A stretch of 64,000 bases of DNA from positions 62,001-126,000 of the forward strand of contig BGZK01000545.1 in assembly GCA_005406025.1 (NCBI GenBank). Reading direction: 5' to 3'. This document shows positions 22,178-34,140 of the stretch, piece by piece; position 1 is the stretch's first letter, and the number at the start of each line of letters is the position of its first letter. Below the pieces are notes generated by a model. That model was not told the DNA's origin. It made no database searches and was given only the letters and a program-made list of their open reading frames with translations. The translations under genes and the position numbers were made by a program. Source of the stretch: Eumeta japonica (Eukaryota > Arthropoda > Insecta > Lepidoptera > Psychidae).

Positions 22178-25100
22178 ATGTACAAAGCCACCCTGACGAT
22201 CTGCCTGTCCTTCTGTGCGCTAGTTTCCGCTTACGACATGATAGTCGGCGACACCGTACACAGAAAAATGGTGTTCCATCAGAGGGTCAAACAGTTCGCT
22301 ATACCTTTAAAGAAAAGGGTCACCACTCTGACGTACAACGACCCGGACAAGAGAATAATTAAGGTAAGGCATTAAAAAAAAAAGCGAATGAGTCATTACA
22401 GGTGTCGTCTATATAAAATCTAGTAACAAATGGATTTTTTTTCAAGCCAAATTTCGTACAAAGCCAGTCTTTCGTGTGAACGTTACGTTTGTTTGCCTTG
22501 CGCGACAACAAATGTAATGACGTTACAGTACGTATGAGTCACGCCGTCAACTAGTTGTTACTTGTTCTCAGTATAATAATTTACTTGACAAGTGGTCGTT
22601 ACAAACTCAAATGCAGCATGTGAAGATTTATAAGTTGCCTTGAGTATCAATCGTAGTTTTGTCGATACATTTCGTATTATATTTTTATCATTTTGATACA
22701 AAAATAGATCTACCTTCTACTAAAAGTAATTTTTTTAATTTAATTCATGAACTAGTTATTTTTTATGTGACTCCTAAAGGGAAAAATTTATTACAAATAT
22801 CGTCGTAGTAAGTGAAAGAGTTATGTTTGTGTAATGATTTTTTTAATTAATTTCTTATTAAAAACTTTATTTAAAAAAAAGTTGCCTTATATTTAACTAG
22901 TCTACACTCACCGCTTTGCCTGCATGGACATAGAATTAAATCCTTTGTATTTTGTGTTGATCGATCTTGCTGTAAATTCTAATCCTGGACCCGCTCTCAG
23001 TGGGATCCAGATGCTCATACTGATTCTGATTCCGGTTTCGTTCTTGATTCCAATCCTGGTCCCACATTCCATTTCGACTCGAGTCCCGTCTTGAATTTCG
23101 ATCCCGTTTTTGCTCTCGATTCTAATCCTGGTCTGGTCCTCAATTCTGTTCTCCCGATTACACTCTTGCTTTTAATCCCTGTTCCATACTCAATTTCTAT
23201 CCCAGTCCCACTTTCGATTCCAATTTTACTTATTCTCGATTTTTCCATCCATAATTTTGATCTTACTCTCCATTCTGTTTTCCATTCCGTTTTCAATTTC
23301 GATTTTACTGTCGATCAGGGTTCACTTTTAGATAAAACCGGGGATAAATGCAAGTATATCAAAATAAAATATACGGTATGTTACTTCTCGGATCCTAATG
23401 CTTTCTATAAAATAAATGAAAAAAATGGTTTTTCATTACCATTTTTCTGACATTTATATAAAAATATATTATTTCACATATATTTTTCTTATAAATAGTC
23501 TGTCATATTCTGATTCTAAAACATAAGATACCTTTGTGCAAAATTACATCAGAATCGGTTCAGGTGTTTGAGCGTAATTGAAAAACAAACATCCAGAAAA
23601 ATTTCACAAGCTAAATTATTATTAATATACCTATAAAAAAAATATATAAGATACTATATTATTTAATTTCATAAAAATAATTATGTTACCCAACGAACGA
23701 GTTTTCATTTTACGTTCATTTTACGCAGTTTATGATCTCTTGTTGCGAGTTTGTATTTTGAGGTAGACGGAGAATGTCATGGACTTTTTTTGTCCTATTT
23801 GAGAGGAACAATTCTTCTATACATCATCTCCACATACCTTAATGCGGTTTATAGTATATTAATTTGTAAGTATTTAGTGTAAATTGGCTAAACTATGATA
23901 ATTTTATTCGATGAAGTCGGAAAAAACTCGCCTCTTGAAAGCTTTCCTGACTTGCACTGCTTATACATCGCTTAAAGTCCCTGCAGCAGTTTCTAAGATT
24001 AGCCTTCACAGACATAAAAACACCTTCACCAGACAAACAGACTTCACTATCTAACGTATATGGATACATTAAAATATATAAATGAAAGCAAATCAATCCA
24101 CATAATACAATACATTGATAAAACAGTAGAACGTGGCGTGTCTGTACATTGAAAGTATACGTGAAAGATGGAGAGAGGGGATGGTAAGATAATGGTGATA
24201 TAAGAGAAAACAACGATTTTAAAAGTTTTTTCTGTTTGTTCACACACACATCTGAAATTACAGAACGGATTCCAATGCTATTTTCGCATATCGATAGAGC
24301 TTAGAGCATAACATAGCTTTGGTTCATTTAAATCGGATATGAGAAAAAAGCTATCCTCAATAAATTTCTAACCTGAGAAGTTAATGGTCAGGTAAATAAT
24401 ATTCGCTGGCCTCGAAGGCCTATAAACGTCATAATACGAATGAACAACAACGTTTAAAATAAAACAAACAAAAATATACACTTAACCTTCTTTTCATCAC
24501 TATGCACTCGATTTTGAAACGCGGCAAAAAATCGAGAACGGAACCGGGTTCTAAACAGAGTGTGGAACCTGATTAATTAGGATCAAGAGCGCGACCGGAA
24601 TCGAAATCAGGAACAGTAGAGGAGACAATAATTGAAAGAGGGCATGAAATGGGGATTGACAGTAAAATCTTTAAATATGAAAAATGAACGAATGCTAATA
24701 TTTTACAAATAGTTTATATAATGTAACTTTTTGTACTTAGACAATCCCGAATTTTGTGGTGGCGTTGATAATAATTGTCTTTATTTGTTTCTCTCTCTAC
24801 ATTTTTAGCTGCAATGCCACCACTCTCACACAGTATCGGCAGACCGTCGATTAGGTCGGTCGGTTATCAAGACTTTCAAGCTTTCAAATTTTCCCCCTAT
24901 TCACCTGAAAGTTGTAAACCGTGAGTAATTGAGCGGTAACGTAAGCTGCATCGATGTGCAACTAAGAAATTATTGAACCGTTTTCGATAGCAAAAACATT
25001 GGTGATTATGCCCAAACCTTTTTAAATATAGAGCAACATAAAAATGCTATTTTTTAAGAAATAACATAAAATTCATGGAAAGCACACTTCGATAAAAATA

Positions 25101-26623
25101 ATACAAGTATATATTTTCGTAATTTTCTACATAACGGTATGTTTCGGGTCACAGAAGAATATACGGGAACACTTTGCGATTTACTTTAATATAATTAATT
25201 TAAATCTTCTAAATCGGGTAAATTGTTTCCAAGAAATCGCTGAATAATATTGAAAAGTGTATTCGCTACGAATGTAAAAACTACTTCTTTTTAGAAGTCT
25301 GTTAAAAACTACAAAAGTCTTTTGTGTATAGTTAAAATGGTTTTATACGTTCATAGTAACTAGTATTTTTTTCGGTCACTTCAGAATTTACAAAAAAAAA
25401 TGAAACATTCGAAATTTTTCTCAAACTACCAGAACATGGTACCAGAAATTAAGAGCTTGACTCAAATTGACTCAGTAGGTATCAGTATATTTAAGCTTTT
25501 TCATTTATTAATTCAGATTCCATTTTTATTTATATAACAAATATGTATTTAAATACAAAGATAATTAAATACACTTCGAAAATCAATTGAACAAATGTTT
25601 GCATAAGTAAAAAATTTAATTTTTGTATTGTAGGTAATTTATAGATATATTGTAAACCAGTCAGTATTTATACTTCACTGCCTAAGACTGATTCACATTC
25701 TATTTCTGTTTTTACAATAATACGTCGAAATTATTGCATCATATGTATTTACGCAATATTGGTTTGTTTTAATTTTAAATTTATGAACTTAAACATTTAA
25801 TAGATTATTTAGTAAGGGCCATGCATACAAAGAGACGGTGCTACCAACCACCGTTTATAGGAGCATTGGCTTCGCATCAGAAGCTACGATTTTGATCCTA
25901 TATACAAATTGACCGTTGAATTTTGAACTTGAGTCGAAACCATTCGCCCCGTACCCCAGAGAATATATTAATCTGTCGATCTTGGATGTTGCCAACGCAT
26001 GGGCGACGATGATGATCGTTAGTAGCATCCCATATGTACTGGCACACTGAGGGGGGATGAGTGTTCAAGCCCCTAGACCTAAAATAAAAGAATGTGAAAT
26101 TGATGTGCGTCGGCAATGGATTGAATAATAAAAAAAACGACCAAGTGCGAGTCGAACTTACAGTTGAAGGGTTCCGTTATTGTGCAATATCGAACACTAC
26201 ATATTTTTGAAAACGATAAAGAACAAAAACTGAAAATAAAGATAGAACAGAAACGCCTAAAGAACACGATCCTTATATGGGAACCCTTTTTTATTCTTAA
26301 CTTTATTTTTTTTTTTTTATACTTTGTTATGTCATCATTGAAAATATGTACTCTATGAAAATTTCAAGTGTATATCTGTCACAGGTCAAGAGATACAGGC
26401 TCTGTGAGAGAACATGGATAACCACCGATTTTGGTGAATTACGTTTTTCACGTGTAGTTTGATGTGTATTTCATTTTTTTAGGGCATAGCGGTATTGGAC
26501 AACGACTTCTCCCACGCCAGCGCCAACGTCACGGAAGGGGGAGTGGGCTGTTCGTATGCGACGATCCGCATGAAGAGCCAGCGCAGCCACCCCATAAATT
26601 ACGAAGTCGAGATTTACATGTAG
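22178..26623 (+). CDS. MBF2/REPAT-family small secreted protein, two exons
   Basis: Exon 1 is 22178-22363 and exon 2 is 26483-26623 (stop TAG). The intron begins AAG|GTAAGG and ends TTTTTTTAG|GGC, both in phase 0, and joins 62 plus 46 codons into 108 residues, the usual size for this family. Residues 1-18 (MYKATLTICLSFCALVSA) form a signal peptide with likely cleavage before Y19. VGDTV, TTLTYND, GIAVLDND (63-70) and GGVGCSYATIRMKSQR (81-96) then INYEVEIY (100-107) give the family pattern, with an N-glycosylation sequon NVT at 77-79. The family is named after Bombyx MBF2, a co-activator for FTZ-F1. Members with signal peptides, including Spodoptera REPAT proteins, are secreted and often respond to gut or pathogen challenge. 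The function of this copy is unknown. No tandem paralogue is visible. Confidence 0.85.
22980..23330. repeat. Pyrimidine minisatellite, copy B
   Basis: About 350 bases of degenerate repeats around TTCGATTCYRATYCTGGTCC, for example GATTCCAATCCTGGTCCCAC and GATTCTAATCCTGGTCTGGT. The base period is 6 bp, grouped into about 18-24 bp units. Both strands stay open (plus-strand hydrophobic, minus-strand Gly/Glu/Ser-rich with repeated GLESR), which follows from the period and not from coding. It is the largest example of a motif that is scattered through the window. Confidence 0.75.
23527..23630 (+). mobile_element. LINE 3'-end remnant
   Basis: ATCAGAATCGGTTCAGGTGT then GAGCGTAATTGAAAAACAAA and CATCCAGAAAAATTTCACAAG followed by ATTATTAATAT resemble the 3' ends of insect RTE-like non-LTR elements (typically GTGATTGAGTAACAAACATCC, then a short A/T tail). 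No reverse transcriptase sequence remains. Confidence 0.5.
24490..24665. repeat. Purine-form minisatellite, copy C
   Basis: AAATCGAGAACGGAACCGGG and GACCGGAATCGAAATCAGGA are the purine-strand version of the 22980-23330 repeat, so it lies in inverted orientation within the same intron. It is short and irregular. Confidence 0.5.
25815..26075. repeat. Eroded SINE-like segment
   Basis: It contains GACGGTGCTACCAACCACCG, GATTTTGATCCTATATACA, a GGGCGACGATGATGATCGTT block and a CCATATGTACTGGCACACTG end. I recall this order of B-box-like head, GATGATGATGA block and GGC(A/T)CACTG end from lepidopteran SINEs. It is too diverged for a firm family call. Confidence 0.4.
26136..26440 (+). mobile_element. 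GGCCAAGTGC-family element upstream of MBF2 exon 2
   Basis: The head AACGACCAAGTGCGAGTCGA is followed by GAAGGGTTCCGTTATTGTGC and ATCGAACACTACATATTTTT, then the tail-side phrase GGTCAAGAGATACAGGCTCTG. It lacks the GGAACCCTAA end. It lies only about 40 bases from the exon 2 acceptor, so it contributes the DNA immediately upstream of the branch region. Confidence 0.6.
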
Positions 26624-27169
26624 GACGGATACTCCCGCGCGTCGCGATGTCAATCGACTACTGTCCAAAAACCGGCACAAAAAAACGTCAAACCAATACA
26701 ACTGGTATTTGTTTTACACTCGTTTCAAATATGCCGCCATTTATTTTTCATGGATTTGCACATTTATTTACACAATTTTTTTCCATTCAACATTTCTGTC
26801 GTTTAAGTTTTTTTTTTTTTCATATTTTACTAGTCTTCGAATACTGTCAAAATACGTATTTGTTGCCCAAAAAAGAAAATCAATGTCTATATTAGATTAC
26901 CCTTTTGTGTATTGTTTTTGAAATATCATTTTTTTCTCTTCCGCTATCAGCCACACAAAACGTTATTTTTTGTAAACTTAAAAATGATAACCTTAACGAT
27001 ATCATAATAAGTAATATAAGTTCACTTTAAACGCCAGAAATTCGTTCCTCGTTTAGAAAGCATGGTATTTAGTGCATATACGTTAGGTAGTAAAATAATT
27101 CAAACTGTTTATACTAATGTGCAAAAGTTATATAAATAGAATGTCGTAAAAGAGGATATTAGATATTTC

Positions 27170-27175
27170 AATAAA
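27170..27175 (+). terminator. Candidate poly(A) signal for the MBF2-like gene
   Basis: The first canonical AATAAA downstream of the stop at 26623, giving a 3' UTR of about 550 bases. There is no independent evidence. Confidence 0.3.
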
Positions 27176-27783
27176 TTCCGCTAAGTACTAAACCCTTTTT
27201 TTCTGTTTTGATTTGAAATCTATTTATAAACTCCAATGATCCTTTTGAAGCTGTTGAGCTGGTTCATTAGTTTAAATCAGTATATTCGACATGCTTATGA
27301 TATGAAATAAAAATACTTCAAATTGCACATAATATAAGTTTTAGTGTTATTCTTAATTCTCAATTTGTATTAGCTACGGCTTTTTAAGAAGTTGGTAATA
27401 ATAATTATGTTTTGGTTAGCCTTAGACAGCACACAGTAATTTATTTATGCGCTGTACTAGTTTTATCACACCTAACGATACATAAATTAATATTTCATGG
27501 CAAACTATGTATGCTTGAGCAAAAGGGCCTACTTACAGCGTTCAAATAACCTATTATTTTTTTATAAGCTGTTATTGTTATGTATATTAATAAAATGGAA
27601 TTTATGATCATGTGGTTTACGAAGTATGGCAGTCGTTATTTGTTTTCCTAAACATTTAGAGAAACATGTACTTTTATGATTTACAGCATTATTTAGGTAT
27701 GTTTGTTAGATAGACATATTTGCATCGAATATAGTGATTCAGTTGTATAATCTGTTATGGTTGTTATCGCATTAAAATAAAAT

Positions 27784-27831
27784 TATGACTTTGTTGAAGG
27801 CGTAAGACTTGACGCCTTCAACAAAGCCATA
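27784..27831. repeat. 20-bp stem, 8-base loop hairpin
   Basis: Left arm 27784-27803, right arm 27812-27831, one mismatch. The inner 15 bp (CTTTGTTGAAGGCGT) are perfect and the loop is AAGACTTG. It sits at the edge of a GC-richer segment (27840-28080), so it may be the end of a small mobile element. Confidence 0.65.
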
Positions 27832-27839
27832 CCATCCAT

Positions 27840-28090
27840 ACCATATACGGTTAAACCACCACTAGAACTCGTTGTTTGGTCTTGCTCCGAAATTTGTAAT
27901 AAAAATTAGGACTAAGAAAAACTTTTAACATGGCGCCGAATCGGAGTGTTTGTAACGACGGCTGGCTGTCGAACGGGACACCGTCAAACAGGCGGCTGCA
28001 GAGCTCTCGCTGTTGACCTTTTACACGTGTGTGTTGCTTTCTCACACATCCTGCGGGTCGAGATGCTAAACAATCGAATACATACGGTTA
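27840..28090. other. GC-richer segment with short ORFs
   Basis: A + strand ATG at 27930 opens 28 codons (begins MAPNRSVCNDGWLSNG) and the minus strand has a 64-codon frame at 27851-28045. Neither has a known domain. A repeat remnant or an orphan exon are both possible. From 27176 to 27783 I see only AT-rich DNA. Confidence 0.2.
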
Positions 28091-28369
28091 TCCAGTAATC
28101 TTTGTGAGGCAGCACGTATTCCCAAAATAATTTCTAATGTGTGTCATAACTAAAAGCTTGTTCGTTTGATGCTTTATTATTTATGAAAAAAATATACTAG
28201 AATTATCCGAGCATTTTCATTTAATTCTAAACCCTGAACAATCTTAACAAAACTAGTAGCAAAATGAAGTCATAAAAGTGCTAAATAACTCATTTAATAT
28301 CTATCTATAAAGTCATGTTAATAAGAACTCCGACACTGTTTTTTCAAGGAAATTCATATGGTAGTATAA

Positions 28370-28520
28370 CATATTTTCCCATAAGTCCGAATGATTAATG
28401 CGACGGTGTCGCCTCCGGGCCGGCGTTGTCGCGAGCTGACGGCCGTGAAATTAAACCTACCGAAAATCGAAAATAGTGACGCGAGATACACGCGTCCGAT
28501 ATCGCCTTCCGCTGATACGT
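28370..28520. promoter_or_regulatory. CpG-rich island
   Basis: An abrupt CpG-rich patch (GGTGTCGCCTCCGGGCCGGC to ATACACGCGTCCGATATCGC) in AT-rich DNA, containing GAAATTAAACC and GATATC motifs. No ORF or splice site. It may be regulatory. Confidence 0.25.
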
Positions 28521-29017
28521 GATATATTATCCCGATATATTATCACAAATATATGTTGTTGTTACTTGATATTTTAAATATATGCATACATATTTAGACA
28601 CGGTTACAATTTGATGAACATCATTGTCATTTTCATCATTTTAATAAGCTGTAAGCTTCTGTAAGGAGGATAGTTTATTGATATTATTATAAACAATGGT
28701 CCAATGCAGTTCAGAATTATGCACGACGATTATGCACAATCATGGTGTTTAAAAATTAATTATGATATTCCTTACTAGTTGAAAAATTGGTGGATTATGT
28801 CGACTTTATAAACGAATAGTGTAAACAAAAGAGGACGGCATTTTTTTTCACTATATTTTGATATATGAACGAAAAAGTAATGATACAAAGAAATGCTGTC
28901 AACACATATACAAACTGAATTCTTAATATAATCCATATTGAGTAGAAAAAAAAATTGATTTTCTGTAAAGTCCGTTTACGGACTTTTTACGTGATTTTGT
29001 ATTATGTATCATCTAGT

Positions 29018-29066
29018 AATGATAATTATTTTGTATCATCATGAGAGATACAAAATAATTTTCATT
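29018..29066. repeat. 20-bp inverted repeat
   Basis: Arms 29018-29037 and 29047-29066 (AATGATAATTATTTTGTATC and its inverse, one mismatch) with a 9-base loop, directly before a GC-rich segment. A smaller stem, AAAGTCCG/CGGACTTT, lies just upstream at 28968-28987. Confidence 0.65.
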
Positions 29067-29250
29067 AAACTCCATCGGCCGATGGAGAGGAAGAGAGATA
29101 TATGCGTCAAAAGCCGAACGCTTAGGCCGATCATGCCTCTCTATTGCTTGTTCCTCGCTCTCGCTCGCACGCTCTGCTCAGACGGAACGCGACAATGAGT
29201 CATGTGTTTTCGTGCGTGCAGCCCGCGTTCATCGATGTATAAGACATTAT
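29067..29250. repeat. GC-rich segment resembling a lepidopteran repeat
   Basis: CCTCGCTCTCGCTCGCACGC, ACGGAACGCGACAATGAGTC and CGTGCGTGCAGCCCGCGTTC followed by TTATTACGTCAAAAAA. I recall very similar phrases as multicopy in moth genomes. The 64-codon + frame at 29004-29198 is within it and is not called. Confidence 0.35.
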
Positions 29251-29999
29251 TACGTCAAAAAATTTGAAAATTTCTCACCAAAAAAAAATATGAGCAAATA
29301 CTAAATGCTCAATTGTAAATCGCCGTTTATTTGTGAGTAATATATAATGTAATCATTTGATAATAAAAGAGAACTCTGAAAAACAACTCTGAGAAAAAAT
29401 TGACGATTAATTTCTGTCTCTGAGATAAGTGGCAAGTGTCTGATTATAATGCTCGGAAGGAATTTTTTGGAAAATGTTCATGCTTGTCCTTATGTGTTAG
29501 TGGCATTGTATAGGAATGTCTCGCGGTGTATAGGTATCCCGCAATTAGAAATAATTCTTCATATAATTCGTAATGTTTGGGTATTGGACATTAACACCTA
29601 TAGTAATTCGATTAGCGGATGATGAAATGGCGAATCAACAAAAATTTCCGTAATGGGACGCATTCCATTTCATTTTTTTTCGGACAGAATTTTAATGTAC
29701 ACCAACATAAACTAAAAGAGTTTTAAAAACTAACTTCTAACATTAATTAATTTTACGTAAACATTTCTAATTTGTGTCCACTATCCACGCGAATACTATT
29801 TATTTTGATCATAGTGTTTGCTAATGAATCGATGCATCATATATCGATAGATAACTACTAACCACAGATTAAGATTATAAAATCTTCACAGATAAGACCC
29901 GATTCTAAGTTGTCAGTATATTAGAAACAGAAGACAAATACATTGGGATAAGTCATAGACTACCAGGAGAATAGAACAATCATGAATACAAGTTAAACC
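29251..29999. other. AT-rich intergenic DNA
   Basis: Nothing recognised. Confidence 0.4.
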
Positions 30000-30255
30000 A
30001 AGTTCCCCGACTTCGGCGTCCTCCTAACTGCGAACTCTTATCCGTTCATCGACATAACGACGGACTAACGCAAAGTATCATTATTAGTTCGGGGGCCTTT
30101 ATATGGCGGATAACGCAAGTTTCTACAACGAGCCGAGTGTGTTCATTAACTAAATTCGCAGTGGGATTCCCGGCCTTTGTTGTAGTAATACTGGGGTTTT
30201 CGATATCTTGGCGAAGGTGCAGGAAAAGTTTCTTCGTGTTTCTACGCATCGTATC
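30000..30255. other. Moderately GC-rich island
   Basis: Raised GC with CCCCGACTTCGGCGTCCTCC and a 67-codon minus-strand frame that has no recognised family. This is the same class as the other isolated islands. Confidence 0.2.
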
Positions 30256-32560
30256 CTAACCAATGTGAAAAGTTTAATTTAAGCATAAAAGTTCTAGTCT
30301 ATGTATTAAACAGTATAAGCGAATTGTTATGACATTCAAAAACGAGACAGCGTCGAGTCCTTCGTGGTTCAAAATTATTCAACCCCACATTTTAGGATTC
30401 AAAGTTTCTATTAACAAATAATAGTAATCTACTATAATTTATTACTCATCACTTACCTTAATGATACGTGTAATATCATTGTAGTGTCTTTCCGTTTATT
30501 CGTTAATTCGCTTAAAGTATAAAATGATAGAAATAACAGTGCTTATATAAAATGCATTATTTTTTTAAAAGGCCTGCTATATCTATAGTAGTTATATTTT
30601 CATTAACACGTGTATGGACTAGTCATTGCAGTTCATATTTAGCCATATGTCAATGAAATTATGACTGCCTTGGATTAATCTCAGGTGGCTTTTCCGATTG
30701 GTGGCATATTTAAATACAGTCAAATTTTAAAACACACCCAACCAACGATCTTGAATGAAAACTTAGACCGGATGTCCTTCCGGGAAATAAGCGTAAGTTT
30801 ATAATAAGTAATAAATAATTAGAAAGGAAATGTCTTATTTTGTATTTCATTGCAGGTACGCGTATATTGATAAACTTTATTTAAAAAGAGCATATTTTTC
30901 AATGAAATATTGATAAGTCCACGAAGCCAAAAGAACAGTAACCATTGACCAGTGCGAACCATATCGTACCAAATTGAAACCCTAAACGTGGACAAATCGG
31001 AGCGCCTATTGAACCGTTGTACTGGCCGTTTTCACGGCATTGGAATACAACCATTGTTGTGTACACGAAGAATACAACCAATAAAAATAATTGTGGGAGT
31101 GTACGCTTCTCTATCGGGGCGATGAAAAGTCTGATACAACGGCCCGTTATTTAAACGATATATAGTGTTATACGATTGATTTTAATGGCATACTTGATGA
31201 CATTTTAAATGCGGATTTATTTTCAAAAATTGTTACGGTCTTTGAAGTTTATAAAATTGTCTGTGCAATATGGGCTTTTGTAAAAGCTATTATCTCCTAT
31301 TCCACCGAACCGAAGCACGTACAATAAATAGAAACGGTAATTTGATATAAAGATAAATAACATCCAATTACAATGTGTCCCGGCGCACAGAAGCTTAGCT
31401 GAAATATCGGAGAACAAAAGCTAACAGTAATTTAGGATTAAAATTATTTTCCCCCGAATAGGCCAACGTGAAGCTCACAAAGGGCTTTTCATTGAACAAA
31501 GACGCTTTCAAGCTACTTTAGAAAATAGGGAATAAGGCGCTTAATGATATGCATATACCTAGTTGTTTCAGCCCGTTATTGCTAATTTACATACAGATGG
31601 AGTCCGCAGATATGTTTCAGTACTCGTTTATTGAAAGCAACTAATTTATTTTGAAATTTTGTCGCGAAATTAGAATGTTGTTTAAGTTATTAATTGTATG
31701 TATTATCTAAATCTCTCCCTCAAATTTCATTATTTTTTATAATTTCCAAGAAAATCTTGTTTTTAAAGTTTTTTTACTTGTAATAAACAGTAACAGTAAC
31801 AATTTATAATGGTCATTCACTCTACACATGTATGAACCAGACTCGATAAGTATTTCATAACATAGTGCAGTATAACAAGAGTAACTTTTTTACAAATACC
31901 TGTTTTGATTGTTTTCTTTTTATAAGTAAGCTGTGAATATCTTTCATTAACAACACATTTAACATATTATTTATGTGTAAGAAATTCAAAATTTTGTACC
32001 GCCTGTGCATTATATTGTTGACGTTCTAAATAAGTAGACAAGCGCTAAAAATAATTTTATTTTATTAACATATATTTGATAAGAATTTCAATTACACATT
32101 ACAAAAGACTAATGTTTATAAAGAAAAACTATGAGAATAGATGTACCATTGTCATTCAACAAAACAACATTCATCAAAATTTTAACTAATGCATCACTGA
32201 AAGGTATAAAATCGTAAAGAACTATAAAGTTGAAACGTAAGTTTTATTTTCTTACTATCAATATTTGCCGTTAACATCACATGTAAATTAATAAGAAAAT
32301 TAACCAAGCTCATGAAAATAAAAGATAAATATAATTCCTTTCAGCAGGTTAATGATGTTGTATAAACATGTTTCTATTTGATTTCGAATAAATTGACAAG
32401 ACACTACCACTGTCTTTGGTGTTATTTATTAAATACTATTGCAGTGTATATTATGACAGTGAATAAACAATTTCTCAATAATGATAGCGATATGTATGAA
32501 AGTAAATCTTTTTGTTTTTAATTTTACTAGCAACGCAATGATAGATGTTTTATGTTGAAT
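30256..32560. other. AT-rich gene-poor stretch
   Basis: Mostly AT-rich. A slightly richer patch at 30935-31085 has an open minus frame (30899-31081) but no family features. Nothing else is supported. Confidence 0.4.
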
Positions 32561-32569
32561 ATGTTACGA

Positions 32570-32845
32570 GCTGGTTGCACATCGAATACATAATTTATGT
32601 CACGTCACAGACACGTGCGGGATCCTGACTGGTGCAAAACAAAGTGTCAGTTATTACATTAATAACGAGGGGTCGGCGCAAAAACCCTTCCTGTTTTTGT
32701 TAGGACGGAACCTTCTGTGATACCACTAGCACTGATTTATTATGACAATTTCCTCTCCCGAGGGGAAAAACGGAGGTATTTTCGTGGTCACTACGGCGAA
32801 ATCGCATAGTTCCGAATTTCAGTGGTGTTGGCAATATATATTTTT
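32570..32845. other. Higher-complexity patch with CACGTG/CACGTCA sites
   Basis: ATGTCACGTCACAGACACGTGCG holds a CRE-like TCACGTCA next to an E-box CACGTG. Downstream are GAGGGGTCGGCGC and the palindrome-like CTCCCGAGGGG. Overlapping ORFs look like chance. A regulatory role is only a suggestion. Confidence 0.25.
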
Positions 32846-33547
32846 GCATAAAACTACGTATTTTAAATTTTATGTGAGACCTTTAAAATTAAGAATAATT
32901 GAATTATATCAGTTCTATAGTAATATCACAGTGATTAATAAATTTTGTCATTAATTAATAAATAATGTAGTAATAACACAGTGTACAAAAGTTAGTAAAA
33001 AGGAACACAATAACTGTTATAAAAATTGTATTTAACATTTGTTTTTTATAAGTATGTAATGCAAGTATAAAATTTTATTTTTAAAAAAAAAATAATAATA
33101 TATAAGTATTTGTGTATAGGAAACCCACACGGGACCAACGGACTTACGGTCCAAACTTCTTGATCTATAGTAAAAGATTGTGTAACGGTATGCTTCAACA
33201 GTGGGCTGACCAAAAATACCTGACATAGTGGACAGTTAAAAGTAAATTTATGTAAGCAAATATAGCAAAATCTTGCAGTATATTTATATGTTAATGCTGA
33301 TAACGCAGTGCCGAGTAAAACACTAGTAATATAACGCATTTATTAAGCCTGATTGTAAACAAACACAATAAAGTCATAATCTATGAACTATATTTATATT
33401 CTAGTACATTGAACCATCCAAATTTATCGACAAAGATTCAGACCATGTATTACATACGTGATTTTCTGGACTAACCTCAACTTTATGCACATTTGGCAGG
33501 TTACAGAGAGGAGAATGGATTTAATTAGTTTTTCCACAGGTATTAAT

Positions 33548-33808
33548 TGTAGGTAGGGTTGCCAGATCCTAAAACCGAGTAGGCGGACAGACTAGCTAGT
33601 TTAACCGGGCATTTAAGTAAACCAACTTTTGTGACTACTTATCACAAAATCTCCTTAAATTCTAATGAAATGAACATAGAAGTGCATGAATCAGTCTTTA
33701 TTATTAATCATTATATAATCCGGACACCATATAATTCAGACGGACTTCAAATCCAAAAAGCCTGACTACCTCCGACTTTTTCTGGATACCTGACAACCTT
33801 AGCTGGAT
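33548..33808. mobile_element. TIR element with GGGTTGCCAG ends
   Basis: AGGGTTGCCAGATCC at 33555-33569 is matched by the inverted GGATACCTGACAACCTT at 33784-33800. Between them is about 215 bp of non-coding AT-rich DNA with a CCGGACA motif near each end. GGTTGCCA-ended non-autonomous elements are common in insects; this one is old. Confidence 0.5.
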
Positions 33809-34089
33809 AACCTAGCAGCAATAATTATAAGTGAATGCTTCAAAGTTATCGTCCCGTCTACTTCAGACGTTCTAAAGACGGCATTTACTACGAGCTGTCA
33901 TAAGACAAGTTCTGGCGTATAATGTAAGATAACTTAATGAAATGCGGTAAATACCATGTTTAGTATTCGCAGTATATATCAATATATAAAGAACTTTCGA
34001 GTAATTGAGAGGTAACAGATAAATAAAGAAATAACTGTGTCAGTGTCAGATCACGACGTCACAGACTTGTAGTAGAATACGACACCCCA

Positions 34090-34097
34090 TATATAAG
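34090..34097 (+). promoter_or_regulatory. TATA box candidate
   Basis: TATATAAG lies 44 bases before the ATG at 34141. That would leave a very short leader if transcription starts about 30 bases downstream. It is the only support for a gene here. Confidence 0.25.
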
Positions 34098-34140
34098 ATG
34101 AAGTAGCGTAGAGTGAGACACGTTGGCGAAAAGGAAAAAA

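Larger units (their letters stand above)
22364..26482 (+). other. MBF2-like gene intron, 4.1 kb
   Basis: A GT-AG intron holding a minisatellite (22980-23330), a LINE-like tail (23527-23630), purine repeats (24490-24665), an eroded SINE-like segment (25815-26075) and a GGCCAAGTGC-family element just before exon 2 (26136-26440). The minus-strand ORFs at 23893-24249 start with non-ATG codons and overlap in two frames; I do not regard them as genes. Confidence 0.75.

Noticed and set aside
23015..23450. ORFs on both strands at the pyrimidine minisatellite
   Set aside because: Six-base periodicity keeps frames open on both strands; the residues are simply repeat translations.
23893..24249. 118-codon minus-strand ORF in the MBF2-like intron
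   Set aside because: It starts at a GTG-type codon, overlaps another frame, has no family features, and frames of this length are expected by chance in this window.
26464..26895. 143-codon + strand ORF over MBF2 exon 2
   Set aside because: It is a shifted frame of the real exon continued into AT-rich 3' sequence; the family-matching frame is the one ending at 26623.
28960..28990. Rho-independent-terminator-like stem AAAGTCCG-TTTA-CGGACTTTTT
   Set aside because: Bacterial-type terminators have no meaning in this eukaryotic context; it is a short chance stem.
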